Shown piece after piece: positions 32,284 through 41,839 of a stretch of 64,000 nucleotides of DNA (its first letter is position 1; each line of letters begins with the position of its first letter). A program made the translations under genes and the position numbers. The notes beneath the pieces are model-generated. The model was given only the letters and a program-made list of their open reading frames with translations. It was not told the DNA's origin and searched no databases. The stretch is from Pseudomonas asiatica (lineage in GTDB: Bacteria; Pseudomonadota; Gammaproteobacteria; Pseudomonadales; Pseudomonadaceae). The stretch covers positions 1,736,001-1,800,000 of the forward strand of contig NZ_BLJF01000001.1 of the NCBI RefSeq assembly GCF_009932335.1. Reading direction: 5' to 3'.

Positions 32284-34541
32284 GCTATAGCGTGGCGGTA
32301 CGGGCCTTGTGCGAGTTCAGCGCCAAGGTCGGCGACCTGGACCTGCGCTTCACCCCATCACCCACCGCTCAGGAGGGGATCGAGGGGCACCGTCGGGTGG
32401 TGGCGCGACGCGCTGCGGGCTATGAGTCGGAAATTACCCTCGAAGGCCAGTTCGAAACCCTGAAAGTGCGTGGCCGCGCCGACGGTTACGACCCCACCTG
32501 CAACCGCCTGGAAGAGATCAAGACCCACCGTGGCGACCTGTCGCGCCAGCCGGCCAACCATCGCCAGTTGCACTGGGCGCAGGCCAAGGTCTATGGCTGG
32601 TTGATGTGCCAGGCACGGCAACTGCCGGACATCGAGGTGGCGCTGGTGTACCTGGACGTGGACAGCGATGGCCAGACGCTGATCAGTGAACACTGCACGG
32701 CAGCCGAACTGCAGGCCTTCTTCGAAACCCAGTGCCAACGCTTTCTGGCTTGGGCACAAGGGCAGGAGCAGCGCCTGGCCGAGCGTAACCAGGGCCTGCA
32801 AGCGCTGGGCTTTCCCTATCCGGCGTTCCGCCAGGGCCAGCGACAACTGGCAGAAACCCTGTACAAGGCGGTCAGTACCGGCCGTTGCCTGATGGCCCAG
32901 GCCAGTACCGGAATTGGCAAGACCCTCGGTACCTTGTTCCCCCTGCTCAAGGCCATGGTGCCGCAGCAACTGGACAAGCTGTTCTTTCTCACGGCCAAGA
33001 CCCCGGGCCGGGCCCTGGCCCTGGATGCCATGCGCCAGATCACCGATGCCACGCCGCAGCCGGCCTTGCGCACGCTGGAGCTGATCGCCCGCGACAAAGC
33101 CTGCGAGCACCCCGACAAGGCCTGCCATGGCGAATCCTGCCCCTTGGCCGCAGGCTTCTACGACCGCCTGCCGGCCGCGCGCGCTGCGGCGGCAGCGTTG
33201 CCCATGCTTGACCGCGCCCAGCTGCGCGAAGTGGCCTTGGCGCACCAGGTGTGCCCGTATTACCTGGGCCAGGAGATGGCGCGCTGGGTAGACGTGCTGG
33301 TAGCGGATTACAACTACTACTTCGATGCCCATGCCTTGTTGTTTGGCCTGACCCAGGCCAACCAGTGGCGGGTCGCGGTGTTGGTGGACGAGGCGCACAA
33401 CCTGGTCGAGCGCGGCCGCGGCATGTACAGCGCCAGCCTCGACCAGGGGCAGTTGCAGGCCCTGCGCCAGAGCAAACCGCCCGGGCTGGTCAGTGCGCTG
33501 GACCGGCTGAATCGGCAGTGGAACGCCCTCTACAAGGAGCAGCGCGCGCCGTACCAGGCCAGCGAGTCGCTGCCGGACGCTTTGCTGCGCGCCCTGCAGC
33601 AATGCATCGGGCTGATCCAGGAACAAATGAACCAGACGCCTGCGCAAATGGACCCGCAGGTGCTGCAGTTCTTCTACCAGGCGTTGCAGTTCAGCCGGGT
33701 TGCCGAGCTGTTCGACGAGCACTTCCTGTTCGACATCAGCCAGCGCCAGGGGCCACGCAAGCGGCGGCTGGCCACCCTGTGCCTGCGCAATGTCACCCCG
33801 GCGCGCCTGTTGGGCCCACGCATGCAGGCGGCGCGCTGCGTGACGCTGTTCTCCGCAACCCTGAGCCCACGGCATTTCTACAGCGACCTGCTGGGTATGC
33901 CGGCCGATACCGCCTGGCTGGAAGTGGCCGCGCCGTTTCGCGCCGAACAGCTGGAAGTGCGCATCGCCAGCCAGGTATCCACCCGCTACCAGCAACGCCA
34001 GGCTTCGCTGGCGCCGATCGTCGAGCTGATTGCCCGGCAGTACGAGCGCATGCCGGGCAACTACCTGGCGTTCTTCAGCAGTTTCGAGTACCTGCAACAG
34101 GTGGCCGGGCTGCTGGCCGAGCGACATGCCCAGATACCCATGTGGGCCCAGGAACCAGGCATGGACGAGGCGGCCCGGCAGGGCTTTCTCGAGCGTTTTG
34201 TGGCGGATGGCCGCGGGGTGGGCTTTGCGGTGCTGGGCGGTGCATTCGGGGAAGGGGTGGATTTGCCGGGTACCCGGCTGATCGGCGCGTTTGTCGCCAC
34301 CCTCGGGCTACCCCAGGTCAACCCGGTCAACGAGCAGTTCAAGCAGCGCCTGGGGCGGCAGTTTGGTGCGGGGTTCGATTACGCCTATCTCTACCCGGGC
34401 GTGCGCAAGGTTATCCAGGCGGCAGGCCGGGTCATCCGGGGCGACCAGGACCGTGGCGTTCTGGTCTTGATCGACGAGCGCTTCGCCGAACCCCGGGTGC
34501 AGCAGATGTTCCCGGGGTGGTGGCCGGCGCCGGGAGGTTAA
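32280..34541 (+). CDS. XPD/DinG-type Fe-S helicase with N-terminal PD-(D/E)xK-like domain
   Basis: 753 residues from a TTG at 32280 that overlaps the FAN1 stop (TTGA); a GTG at 32292 is an alternative. The N-terminal ~100 residues show VRGRADGYD...LEEIKTH, a RecB/Cas4-like nuclease core. Next come Walker A (ASTGIGKTLGT), four cysteines within ACEH...KACHGESC...HQVC for a [4Fe-4S] cluster, VDEAHNLVERG (DEAH box), and the C-terminal motifs FGEGVDLPG and QAAGRVIRGDQD. It should be a 5'-3' DNA helicase working with the FAN1 nuclease in repair. Confidence 0.88.
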   Translation: MSYSVAVRALCEFSAKVGDLDLRFTPSPTAQEGIEGHRRVVARRAAGYESEITLEGQFETLKVRGRADGYDPTCNRLEEIKTHRGDLSRQPANHRQLHWAQAKVYGWLMCQARQLPDIEVALVYLDVDSDGQTLISEHCTAAELQAFFETQCQRFLAWAQGQEQRLAERNQGLQALGFPYPAFRQGQRQLAETLYKAVSTGRCLMAQASTGIGKTLGTLFPLLKAMVPQQLDKLFFLTAKTPGRALALDAMRQITDATPQPALRTLELIARDKACEHPDKACHGESCPLAAGFYDRLPAARAAAAALPMLDRAQLREVALAHQVCPYYLGQEMARWVDVLVADYNYYFDAHALLFGLTQANQWRVAVLVDEAHNLVERGRGMYSASLDQGQLQALRQSKPPGLVSALDRLNRQWNALYKEQRAPYQASESLPDALLRALQQCIGLIQEQMNQTPAQMDPQVLQFFYQALQFSRVAELFDEHFLFDISQRQGPRKRRLATLCLRNVTPARLLGPRMQAARCVTLFSATLSPRHFYSDLLGMPADTAWLEVAAPFRAEQLEVRIASQVSTRYQQRQASLAPIVELIARQYERMPGNYLAFFSSFEYLQQVAGLLAERHAQIPMWAQEPGMDEAARQGFLERFVADGRGVGFAVLGGAFGEGVDLPGTRLIGAFVATLGLPQVNPVNEQFKQRLGRQFGAGFDYAYLYPGVRKVIQAAGRVIRGDQDRGVLVLIDERFAEPRVQQMFPGWWPAPGG

Positions 34542-34579
34542 CGCGGCCCCGGCAATTTGTGCATCTGTGCTGAAACCTT

Positions 34580-34697
34580 GGGGCTGCTTCGCAGCCCATC
34601 GCCGGCAAGCCAGCTCCCACAGGTACAGCGCAGGCCTTGAGGTCGGCGCGGTCGGTGTGGGAGTTGGCTTGCCGGCGATGGGCCGCAAAGCGGCCCC
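34580..34697. repeat. Inverted REP pair (BIME)
   Basis: Two REP-type units in opposite orientation (cores GCCGGCAAGCCAGCTCCCAC and its near-complement) form a long hairpin between the convergent helicase and nnrS genes. It probably also serves as a terminator. Confidence 0.7.
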
Positions 34698-34713
34698 AAT
34701 CTAGGCATCAAGG

Positions 34714-35895
34714 CTAGCCCGGCATACCGTCAGCCCGTGGCTGCAGCAGGATGGGCAGGTAGTGGCGCAGGAACAGCAGCAGCGCCAGGCTCCAGCACAT
34801 TACTGAAAGGCTCACCCCCAGCGGCGTTAAAAGCGGCAGCACCACCCGCGCCAGCGTCGCCAGTTGGATCAAGGCAAAGGCCCAGGCAATGCTGGTCGGC
34901 ACCTGCAGCGGCCTGCCGGTGTGGCCCAGGCTGACCCGTGCCATCATCGCCAGGATCAGGCCGCTCATGGCTCCCACGGTCAGGGCGTGAGTCACCAGGC
35001 TCGGGCTCAGCGCCACCCCGGCATGCCACAGCGCCATGCCCAGGCAGGCAATGGCGATCCAGGCATAGGCCAGATGCAGCGACCACAGCAGGGGCACACG
35101 CCACAGGCCGCGGTCATGCCACAAGGCCAGGCGGGCCGTATGCAGAGCGAACAAGGCGCCGAACAGCACGGCCAGGTCGATACGCGGCGTATCGGCCAAA
35201 CCCGCGGCAAAGGCCAGCGGTACCGCCACGCTCAGTAGCAGGCAGGCGCGGTCCAGCCAAGGGCGGGCAGGGGCCGGTGCCATGTTGCCCAGGCCGCGCC
35301 GGGTGAAGAACGGGATCACCCGCCCGCCAAGCACGGTCATCATCGTGGCCACCAACCACAACCCGGCAAACAGCCCGCGGCGCTGCCACAGTTCGTCCTG
35401 GCGCAGCCAGCCGACCAGGGTCAGCCACTGGCAGGCGGCGATCAACAGCACCAGGCCGACGATCGGGTAGTTGTTACGCAAGCGCCGTTGCACGATCGGC
35501 CGTGCCAGGGCTAGTGCCACCAGCGGCAGGAAGCTGCCCTCGATCACTACCAGCAAGCTGTCCGGTAGTGGCAGGAACCAGCTCACCCGGCCCAGCAGCC
35601 AAAGCAGGAACAAACCCTGTAGCGCGCGCCCGTTCAAGCCTGGGATGCCGCTCCAGTTCTGCACGGCGGTCAGCAGGAAACCCGCGATGATGGCAGCAGC
35701 AAAGCCATAGAGCATTTCGTGGCGGTGCCAGGCGAGCATGCCGCCGGGGGGCGTGGGCTCCAGCGCACCGGCCAGTACGCCGCCCCACAACAGCAAGGCG
35801 AGCAGCGCAAACAAACTGCCACCCAGGAAGAATGGGCGGAAACCCAGGCCCCAGACGGCCTGGCGTGGGCGTGAATCGATCGGCTGCACAAGCAT
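34714..35895 (-). CDS. nnrS: NnrS-family heme/copper membrane protein
   Basis: 393 residues with about 12 hydrophobic segments. NnrS features are present: the N-terminal GFRPFFLGGS, WHRHEMLYGF near 56, the SWFLPLP loop, and GGRVIPFFTRRGLG near 190. NnrS proteins contribute to nitric-oxide resistance and are normally controlled by NO- or O2-responsive regulators. No clear FNR/DNR box was found directly upstream. A short palindrome CCTTG-N5-CAAGG at 35963-35977 lies 70 bp away. The gene is divergent from the tyrosine recombinase. Confidence 0.88.
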   Translation of the reverse strand: MLVQPIDSRPRQAVWGLGFRPFFLGGSLFALLALLLWGGVLAGALEPTPPGGMLAWHRHEMLYGFAAAIIAGFLLTAVQNWSGIPGLNGRALQGLFLLWLLGRVSWFLPLPDSLLVVIEGSFLPLVALALARPIVQRRLRNNYPIVGLVLLIAACQWLTLVGWLRQDELWQRRGLFAGLWLVATMMTVLGGRVIPFFTRRGLGNMAPAPARPWLDRACLLLSVAVPLAFAAGLADTPRIDLAVLFGALFALHTARLALWHDRGLWRVPLLWSLHLAYAWIAIACLGMALWHAGVALSPSLVTHALTVGAMSGLILAMMARVSLGHTGRPLQVPTSIAWAFALIQLATLARVVLPLLTPLGVSLSVMCWSLALLLFLRHYLPILLQPRADGMPG

Positions 35896-36109
35896 GGGCT
35901 GACCTTCGTTCGTTCAGTGGGCTCAATTGGGGTAAGATCACGATCCGTGCCAGCTCCGAACCCCTTGTATATCAAGGTGATGGCACTTCTCCGGGTCCGA
36001 ATGACATGTGTATTCCGCTGTTATTTGGACCTGCTTGTATGTCGTATTGACTTGCTTCAGGGTCTGGCCGGTTCGCCGCTGGCCAACGCTTCGCTACAGG
36101 ATTCACGTT

Positions 36110-37024
36110 TTGTCCGATCTCTCGAAAAATCCGCTGCTGCAGTACATGGCCCGCCTGGCCCCATCCAGCCAGCAAACCATGCGCTACATCCTTCAGGACG
36201 CCGCCGATCGGCTGGGTTTTGTCGACTGCAATATCGTCGATGTGCCCTGGCATCGGCTCGAGCCCGGCCATGTGATCGCCCTGGTGGCGGCGCTGCGTGC
36301 GGACGGTTACGCCCCCAACAGCTCGTCGCTGTACGTCAACGCCATTCGCGGTGTGATGAACGAAGCCTGGCGCCAGGGCCTGATCGATCACGAGCAGTTG
36401 CTGCGCATTCGCGAAGTCAAGCCGGCCACCGGCAGCCGCCTGCCGCCGGGGCGCAACCTGCGCCGCAGCCTGATTCGCGAGCTGATGGATGTGTGCGCGG
36501 CCGACCCACGGCCGCAGGGTGTGCGTGACGCGGCGATCATCGCCTTGCTGTACGGCACTGGCATGCGCAAGTCGGAATCGGTGGACATCGACCTGGACCA
36601 GGTCGACTTCGAGGCGCGCAGCCTGCAGGTGCTGGGCAAGGGCAACCGCCAGTTGATCAAGTACGCCCCGCCATGGGCGTTCGAGAAGTTGCAGGCGTGG
36701 CTGGACCTGCGCCGCCAGGACTTGCCCGCAGGGGCCGAAGACGACCCATTCCTGTTCAACCGCATCCGCCGTGGCAGCCATATAACCCGAGCGCGCATCA
36801 CCAAGCATGCCATTTACTACATCGCCCGCCAGCGTGGTGCGCAGGTGGGCGTGAAGATCATGCCGCACGACTTCCGTCGCGCGTTCATCACCCGGGTGAT
36901 CGAAGAGCACGACCTGTCCATTGCGCAGAAGCTGGCGCATCACGCCAATATCCAGACCACCGCCATCTATGACCGGCGTGACGACAACGAACGCCGGCGT
37001 GCGGTGGACCGCTTCGATTACTGA
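36110..37024 (+). CDS. Tyrosine recombinase (phage-type site-specific integrase)
   Basis: 304 residues from a TTG at 36110 (AGGA upstream, MSDLSKNPLLQY...); the earlier in-frame ATG at 36008 adds a sequence unlike the family. A SAM-like core-binding domain occupies about 1-105. The catalytic domain has Arg in YGTGMRKSE, HDFRR (His and Arg), LAHHANI (His) and the nucleophile in TTAIYDRR. All key residues appear present. No phage genes, tRNA or obvious att repeats flank it, so it may be a domesticated or orphan recombinase. It lies upstream of urease, separated by REP elements. Confidence 0.85.
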   Translation: MSDLSKNPLLQYMARLAPSSQQTMRYILQDAADRLGFVDCNIVDVPWHRLEPGHVIALVAALRADGYAPNSSSLYVNAIRGVMNEAWRQGLIDHEQLLRIREVKPATGSRLPPGRNLRRSLIRELMDVCAADPRPQGVRDAAIIALLYGTGMRKSESVDIDLDQVDFEARSLQVLGKGNRQLIKYAPPWAFEKLQAWLDLRRQDLPAGAEDDPFLFNRIRRGSHITRARITKHAIYYIARQRGAQVGVKIMPHDFRRAFITRVIEEHDLSIAQKLAHHANIQTTAIYDRRDDNERRRAVDRFDY

Positions 37025-37097
37025 GTTTTGATAGTTGGGGCCGCTTTGCACCTTGCTCTCATAGAACGGCACATGACTCATTGGTTCGGCGAGGTAC

Positions 37098-37191
37098 TGT
37101 AGGAGCAGCCTTGTGCTGCGAAGAGGCCGGTACTGACAAAGCCTGTCTATTGTCTGTACCGGCCTCTTCGCAGCACAAGGCTGCTCCTACA
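37098..37191. repeat. Inverted REP pair
   Basis: TGTAGGAGCAGCCTTGTGCT... and its near-perfect complement form a hairpin with ~34-bp arms after the recombinase gene. A further single REP copy follows at 37291-37334. The gap 37025-37579 otherwise shows no gene; the urease promoter should lie in its last 200 bp. Confidence 0.8.
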
Positions 37192-37290
37192 AAGGACGCT
37201 TCAAACGAGCGAAATTTGTTCTCTGCGCGACTGCGCAGCCCAAAAGGGCTGGGCAATCTCCCACAGGTACCAGCAAAGTCCTCCAGGTAC

Positions 37291-37334
37291 CTGTGGGAGC
37301 GGGCGCGCCCGCGAAGGGCTGCAACGCAGCCCCA
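37291..37334. repeat. Single REP element
   Basis: CTGTGGGAGCGGGCGCGCCC followed by GCGAAGGGCTGCAACGCAGC is the other REP variant of this genome, unpaired here. It lies between the recombinase and ureD genes. Confidence 0.65.
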
Positions 37335-37579
37335 TTTTCACCTTGCTTCGGCACCGAAACAGGGCCGAAGCACGCCCCTGCCTTGTGCGCCATCTCCCTC
37401 TATGCCCGATGCCAGAGCGGCCATGGCAAAAACTTCATCTTCGTTCACCTGCGGAGTTGGCCCGCAACCTGCTATATCCAGCCTGCGAATTTGATCGAGT
37501 GGTCAGGGCGCGCACGCCATAGCCGTGCGTGCCTGCCACTCTAAACGGCCAGCAGGCCACGGATTTCAGGGGCCGCAGG

Positions 37580-38413
37580 ATGTCGCTCGCGGAGCAGATC
37601 GAACAACAACACGACGATGCCGGCTGGAGCGCTCACCTGCAGTTGCGCTTCGTCAGACGCGACAAGGTGACCCGCCTTGGTGCGTGGCGGCATTTCGGAC
37701 CTCTTTTGGTGCAGCGGCCATTCTATCCCGAAGGTGCACCGTGCCATGTCTACGTGCTGCACCCTCCTGGTGGGATCGTCGCTGGCGACCGTCTGGAGCT
37801 GGATATCCAGGTGGAGCCGGGCAGCCACGCGCTGCTGACCATGCCGGGCGCCAGCAAGTTCTACCGCAGCATCGGCCCGACCGCGCGGCTGGTCCAGCGT
37901 TTTCACCTGGCCGCCGACAGCACCCTGGAGTGGCTGCCGCAGGACAGCATCTTCTTCTCCGGTGCCCGCGCCAGCCTCGACAGCCGTTTCACCCTCGAAC
38001 CGGGCGCGCGCCTGCTGGCCTGGGAAACCCTGTGCCTGGGGCGCCCGGTGATGAACGAGCGTTTCGAGCAGGGTGCCCTCGACAGCCGCCTGCACATCGA
38101 ACTGCCCGACGAAGTGGGCCTGCACGAGCGCCTGCGCGTCGAAGGCGGGCGCCTGAGCAAGCTTGGCGGGCATCCGCTGCTGGCCACCTTCTGCGCCGCA
38201 CCCGCCGACCAGGCTGTGCTGGATCTGGTGCGCCCGCTGCTCGACGAGATGGCCAACCCGGCCGGCGCGACCCTGCTCGGGTCGTTGCTGGTGATCCGCG
38301 TGCTCGACCATGACAACCAACACCTGCAACGCACCCTGCAACGCCTGTGGCATGTGCTGCGCCCGGCCGTCCTCGGCCTGCCGGCCTGCCCACCGCGTAT
38401 CTGGGCCACCTGA
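37580..38413 (+). CDS. ureD: Urease accessory protein UreD
   Basis: 277 residues from the ATG at 37580 (MSLAEQIEQQHDDAGW); a GTG 17 codons upstream is possible. UreD motifs visible: LVQRPFYPEG, HVYVLHPPGGIVAGD, LLTMPGASKFYRS and WLPQDSIFF. UreD binds apo-urease and, with UreF and UreG, forms the complex that delivers nickel and CO2 to the active site; it contains the tunnel for nickel passage. First gene of a compact ureDABCEJFG operon (ureA starts 9 bp later). Confidence 0.95.
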   Translation: MSLAEQIEQQHDDAGWSAHLQLRFVRRDKVTRLGAWRHFGPLLVQRPFYPEGAPCHVYVLHPPGGIVAGDRLELDIQVEPGSHALLTMPGASKFYRSIGPTARLVQRFHLAADSTLEWLPQDSIFFSGARASLDSRFTLEPGARLLAWETLCLGRPVMNERFEQGALDSRLHIELPDEVGLHERLRVEGGRLSKLGGHPLLATFCAAPADQAVLDLVRPLLDEMANPAGATLLGSLLVIRVLDHDNQHLQRTLQRLWHVLRPAVLGLPACPPRIWAT

Positions 38414-38422
38414 GAGAGCGCC

Positions 38423-38725
38423 ATGGAGCTGACCCCGAGAGAGAAAGACAAACTGCTGCTGTTCACCGCCGCGCTGCTGGCGGAGCGGCGCCTGGCCCGT
38501 GGCCTGAAACTCAACTACCCGGAAGCGGTGGCGTTGATCACTGCCGCCGTGCTCGAAGGCGCCCGTGATGGCCGCACCGTCGCCGAGCTGATGAGCCTGG
38601 GGCGTGAAGTATTGAGCCGCGAGCAGGTAATGCCTGGCATTGCCGAAATGCTCCACGACGTGCAGGTCGAAGCGACCTTCCCGGATGGCACCAAGCTGGT
38701 GACCGTGCATGACCCTATCGTCTGA
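38423..38725 (+). CDS. ureA: Urease gamma subunit
   Basis: 100 residues, the standard gamma-subunit length, beginning [20 protein letters not shown] and containing [10 protein letters not shown], the conserved EGARDG turn and LVTVHDPI at the end. It packs with UreB and UreC to form the (alpha-beta-gamma)3 hydrolase that splits urea to ammonia and carbamate in the cytoplasm. It is separated from ureB by 19 bp. Confidence 0.97.
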   Translation: MELTPREKDKLLLFTAALLAERRLARGLKLNYPEAVALITAAVLEGARDGRTVAELMSLGREVLSREQVMPGIAEMLHDVQVEATFPDGTKLVTVHDPIV

Positions 38726-38744
38726 AATTGCCCAGGAGCCCCGC

Positions 38745-39062
38745 ATGATCCCAGGTGAAATCCAGGTCGCCGCCGGCGACATCGAGCTGAACAGCGGCCG
38801 CGCGACAGTCAGCGTCAGCGTGGCCAACCATGGCGACCGGCCGGTGCAGGTCGGCTCGCACTACCACTTTTACGAAGTCAACGAGGCGCTGGTGTTCGAG
38901 CGCGCGCCTACGCTGGGCTTTCGGCTGGACATCCCCGCGGGTACCGCCGTGCGCTTCGAGCCTGGCCAGGCGCGTACCGTGCAACTGGTGGCATACGCCG
39001 GCAAGCGCGAGGTCTACGGCTTCCAGGGCAAGGTGATGGGCGCGCTGGAGGGCAGGGCATGA
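38745..39062 (+). CDS. ureB: Urease beta subunit
   Basis: 105 residues from the ATG at 38745 ([16 protein letters not shown]). Family features include [21 protein letters not shown] and RFEPGQ-R-VQLV near the end. A longer in-frame start at 38709 overlaps ureA and is rejected. The stop overlaps the ureC ATG by 4 bp (ATGA), so translation is coupled. Confidence 0.97.
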   Translation: MIPGEIQVAAGDIELNSGRATVSVSVANHGDRPVQVGSHYHFYEVNEALVFERAPTLGFRLDIPAGTAVRFEPGQARTVQLVAYAGKREVYGFQGKVMGALEGRA

Positions 39063-40762
39063 GCCGCATTTCCCGCCAGGCCTATGCCGACATGTTCGGC
39101 CCCACCGTGGGCGACCGCGTGCGCCTGGCCGACACCGCGCTGTGGGTCGAGGTGGAGCACGACTTCACCATCTATGGCGAAGAGGTGAAGTTCGGTGGCG
39201 GCAAGGTCATCCGCGATGGCATGGGGCAGGGCCAGATGCTGGCTGCCGAAGCCATGGACCTGGTACTGACCAATGCCCTGATCATCGACCACTGGGGCAT
39301 CGTCAAGGCCGATATCGGTATCAAGCACGGGCGTATCGCGGTGATCGGCAAGGCTGGCAACCCCGATGTGCAGCCGGGCGTGAACGTGCCAGTGGGCCCC
39401 GGCACCGAGGTGATCGCGGCCGAGGGCAAGATCGTCACCGCCGGTGGTGTCGACTCGCACATCCATTTCATCTGCCCGCAACAGGTGGACGAGGCGCTGA
39501 ACAGCGGTGTCACCACCTTCATCGGCGGCGGTACCGGGCCAGCCACCGGCACCAACGCCACCACCTGCACGCCCGGCCCCTGGTACCTGGCACGCATGCT
39601 CCAGGCTGCCGACAGCCTGCCGATCAACATCGGCTTGCTGGGCAAGGGCAACGCCTCGCGGCCGGAAGCGCTGCGCGAGCAGATCGCAGCCGGCGCCGTG
39701 GGCCTCAAGCTGCACGAAGACTGGGGTTCGACACCAGCAGCCATCGACTGCTGCCTGGGCGTGGCCGAGGAAATGGACATCCAGGTGGCGATCCACACCG
39801 ACACCCTCAACGAGTCCGGCTGCATCGAAGACACCCTGTCGGCGATCGGCGACCGCACCATCCACACCTTCCACACCGAGGGTGCTGGTGGCGGTCACGC
39901 CCCGGACATCATCCGCGCGGCAGGCCAGGCCAACGTGTTGCCGTCCTCGACCAACCCGACCCTGCCGTACACGGTCAACACCGTGGACGAGCACCTGGAC
40001 ATGCTCATGGTCTGCCACCACCTGGACCCGAGCATCGCCGAAGACGTGGCCTTTGCCGAGTCGCGCATCCGCCGCGAAACCATCGCCGCCGAGGACATTC
40101 TCCACGACATGGGCGCCTTTGCCATGACTTCGTCCGACTCCCAGGCCATGGGCCGGGTTGGCGAGGTGGTGCTGCGCACCTGGCAGGTGGCCCACCAGAT
40201 GAAACTGCGCCGCGGGCCACTGGCGCCGGACACCAGCTACAGCGACAACTTCCGGGTCAAGCGCTACATCGCCAAGTACACCATCAACCCGGCCCTGACC
40301 CACGGCATCGGCCACGAAGTGGGCTCGGTGGAAGTCGGCAAACTGGCCGACCTGGTGCTGTGGGCGCCGGCGTTCTTTGCGGTCAAGCCGGCCCTGGTCA
40401 TCAAGGGCGGGATGATCGTCACCGCGCCCATGGGTGACATCAACGGTTCCATCCCCACGCCGCAACCGGTGCATTACCGCCCGATGTTCGGCGCCCTGGG
40501 CGCGGCGCGGCATGCCACGCGCATGACCTTCCTGCCCCAGGCGGCGATGGACCGTGGCCTGGCCGAGGAGTTGAACCTGCGCAGCCTGATCGGCGTGGCC
40601 CACGGCTGCCGCCGGGTGCGCAAGCCCGACATGGTCCACAACACCTTGCAGCCGCTGATCGAGGTCGATGCGCAGACCTACCAGGTGCGTGCCGACGGTG
40701 AACTGCTGGTCTGCGAACCGGCCCGCGAACTGCCGCTGGCCCAGCGTTACTTCCTGTTCTGA
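39059..40762 (+). CDS. ureC: Urease alpha (catalytic) subunit
   Basis: 567 residues, standard length. Active-site elements are all present: [11 protein letters not shown] (nickel histidines), GLKLHEDWG with the lysine that is carbamylated to bridge the two Ni ions, [20 protein letters not shown], the flap with MVCHHLDPS, and the late Asp in [11 protein letters not shown]. Hydrolyses urea; the enzyme needs UreDEFG for nickel loading. Translation is coupled to ureB. Confidence 0.98.
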   Translation: MSRISRQAYADMFGPTVGDRVRLADTALWVEVEHDFTIYGEEVKFGGGKVIRDGMGQGQMLAAEAMDLVLTNALIIDHWGIVKADIGIKHGRIAVIGKAGNPDVQPGVNVPVGPGTEVIAAEGKIVTAGGVDSHIHFICPQQVDEALNSGVTTFIGGGTGPATGTNATTCTPGPWYLARMLQAADSLPINIGLLGKGNASRPEALREQIAAGAVGLKLHEDWGSTPAAIDCCLGVAEEMDIQVAIHTDTLNESGCIEDTLSAIGDRTIHTFHTEGAGGGHAPDIIRAAGQANVLPSSTNPTLPYTVNTVDEHLDMLMVCHHLDPSIAEDVAFAESRIRRETIAAEDILHDMGAFAMTSSDSQAMGRVGEVVLRTWQVAHQMKLRRGPLAPDTSYSDNFRVKRYIAKYTINPALTHGIGHEVGSVEVGKLADLVLWAPAFFAVKPALVIKGGMIVTAPMGDINGSIPTPQPVHYRPMFGALGAARHATRMTFLPQAAMDRGLAEELNLRSLIGVAHGCRRVRKPDMVHNTLQPLIEVDAQTYQVRADGELLVCEPARELPLAQRYFLF

Positions 40763-40772
40763 AGGAGCACCG

Positions 40773-41276
40773 ATGATTGTCTTGACCCGCCGTATCACCG
40801 AGCCCGGCCAGCTGGGCGAAACCGGCACCGTTACCCTGGACGTGGACAGCCGCATAAAGAGCCGCCTGCGGGTGACCCTGGATGATGGTCGCGAGGCCGG
40901 GCTGATGCTCGAACGCGGCCACCTGCTGCGCGGAGGCGAACTGCTGGCCGATGCCGAGGGCACCCAGCTGATCCGTGTGCTGGCGGCGCCCGAGGCGGTG
41001 TCCACGGTGCGCTGCGCCGACCCGCACCTGCTGGCCCGCGCGGCCTATCACCTTGGCAACCGCCATGTACCGCTGCAGATCGAACCCGGCCTGCTGCGCT
41101 TCCAGCACGACCACGTGCTGGACGACATGTTGCGTGGCCTGGGCCTGACGGTAGAGGCCGAACAGGCGCCGTTCGAGCCTGAAGCGGGCGCCTACCAGAG
41201 CGCACCGCACAGCCACAGCCATAGCCATGCCCACGGCCACGATCACCCGTTCGTGCGCCTGCCTGCCCATTCCTGA
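40773..41276 (+). CDS. ureE: Urease nickel metallochaperone UreE
   Basis: 167 residues from the ATG at 40773 after GAAGGAG. The N-terminal domain carries LDVDSRIKSRLRVTLDDGREAG and LMLERG; the metal-binding domain has HLGNRHVPLQ and FQHDHVLDDML. The C-terminus has the histidine-rich tail HSHSHSHAHGHDH that binds extra nickel. It hands nickel to the UreDFG complex. The next gene, ureJ, is a likely nickel permease. Confidence 0.96.
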   Translation: MIVLTRRITEPGQLGETGTVTLDVDSRIKSRLRVTLDDGREAGLMLERGHLLRGGELLADAEGTQLIRVLAAPEAVSTVRCADPHLLARAAYHLGNRHVPLQIEPGLLRFQHDHVLDDMLRGLGLTVEAEQAPFEPEAGAYQSAPHSHSHSHAHGHDHPFVRLPAHS

Positions 41277-41293
41277 ACTGCCTGGAGCAACCA

Positions 41294-41839
41294 ATGAAAA
41301 AGACTTTCGCCCTGTTTCTGCTGATGCTGGCTCTGCCTGCCTTCGCCCACCCCGGGCACGACGCCAACCCGCTGCAGGACGGCCTGCTGCACCCGCTGAC
41401 CGGTCTTGACCACCTGCTGATGCTGCTGGGCACCGGTGTGCTCGCCGCGCTGACCCGGCGCAGCCTGACGCTACCCCTGGCAACCCTGGCGGCGATGTTC
41501 GGCGGCGCGGTATGCGGCCACCTGTTCGGCGATGTGCTGGGCATGGAAACCCTGATCGCCCTGTCGCTGCTGGTGGCTGCCGGTGCCGTGCTGCTGCCCA
41601 GCCGCCAGCTGCTGCTGGCAATGGCCATGCCGGTGTTCGCCCTGTTCCATGGCTGGGCCCATGGCGTGGAAGCCACGCCAAGCGCGTTCTGGCAGTTCAG
41701 CGCCGGCTTCGTCACGGTCAGCGGCCTGTTGCTGGCGGCCGGCTTTGCGGTCGGTTGCCTGTTGCGCAGGCATAGCGGCCTGCAGAAGGCCTTTGGCGGC
41801 GGCCTGCTGGCCGGCGCCGCGCTGGTACTGGCTGGTTGA
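41294..41839 (+). CDS. ureJ: HupE/UreJ-family nickel transporter
   Basis: 181 residues with a cleavable or uncleaved signal-like start (KKTFALFLLMLALPAFA), then HPGHD...HPLTGLDHLLMLLG, the conserved histidine/aspartate motif of HupE/UreJ proteins, and five further hydrophobic segments. The FHGWAHG motif follows near 118. It probably brings nickel into the cell for urease. Its stop overlaps the ureF ATG (TGATG). Confidence 0.93.
   Translation: MKKTFALFLLMLALPAFAHPGHDANPLQDGLLHPLTGLDHLLMLLGTGVLAALTRRSLTLPLATLAAMFGGAVCGHLFGDVLGMETLIALSLLVAAGAVLLPSRQLLLAMAMPVFALFHGWAHGVEATPSAFWQFSAGFVTVSGLLLAAGFAVGCLLRRHSGLQKAFGGGLLAGAALVLAG

Noticed and set aside
35963..35977. CCTTG-N5-CAAGG palindrome upstream of nnrS as an FNR/DNR box
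   Set aside because: It does not fit TTGAT-N4-ATCAA in spacing or bases; kept only as a note in the nnrS entry.
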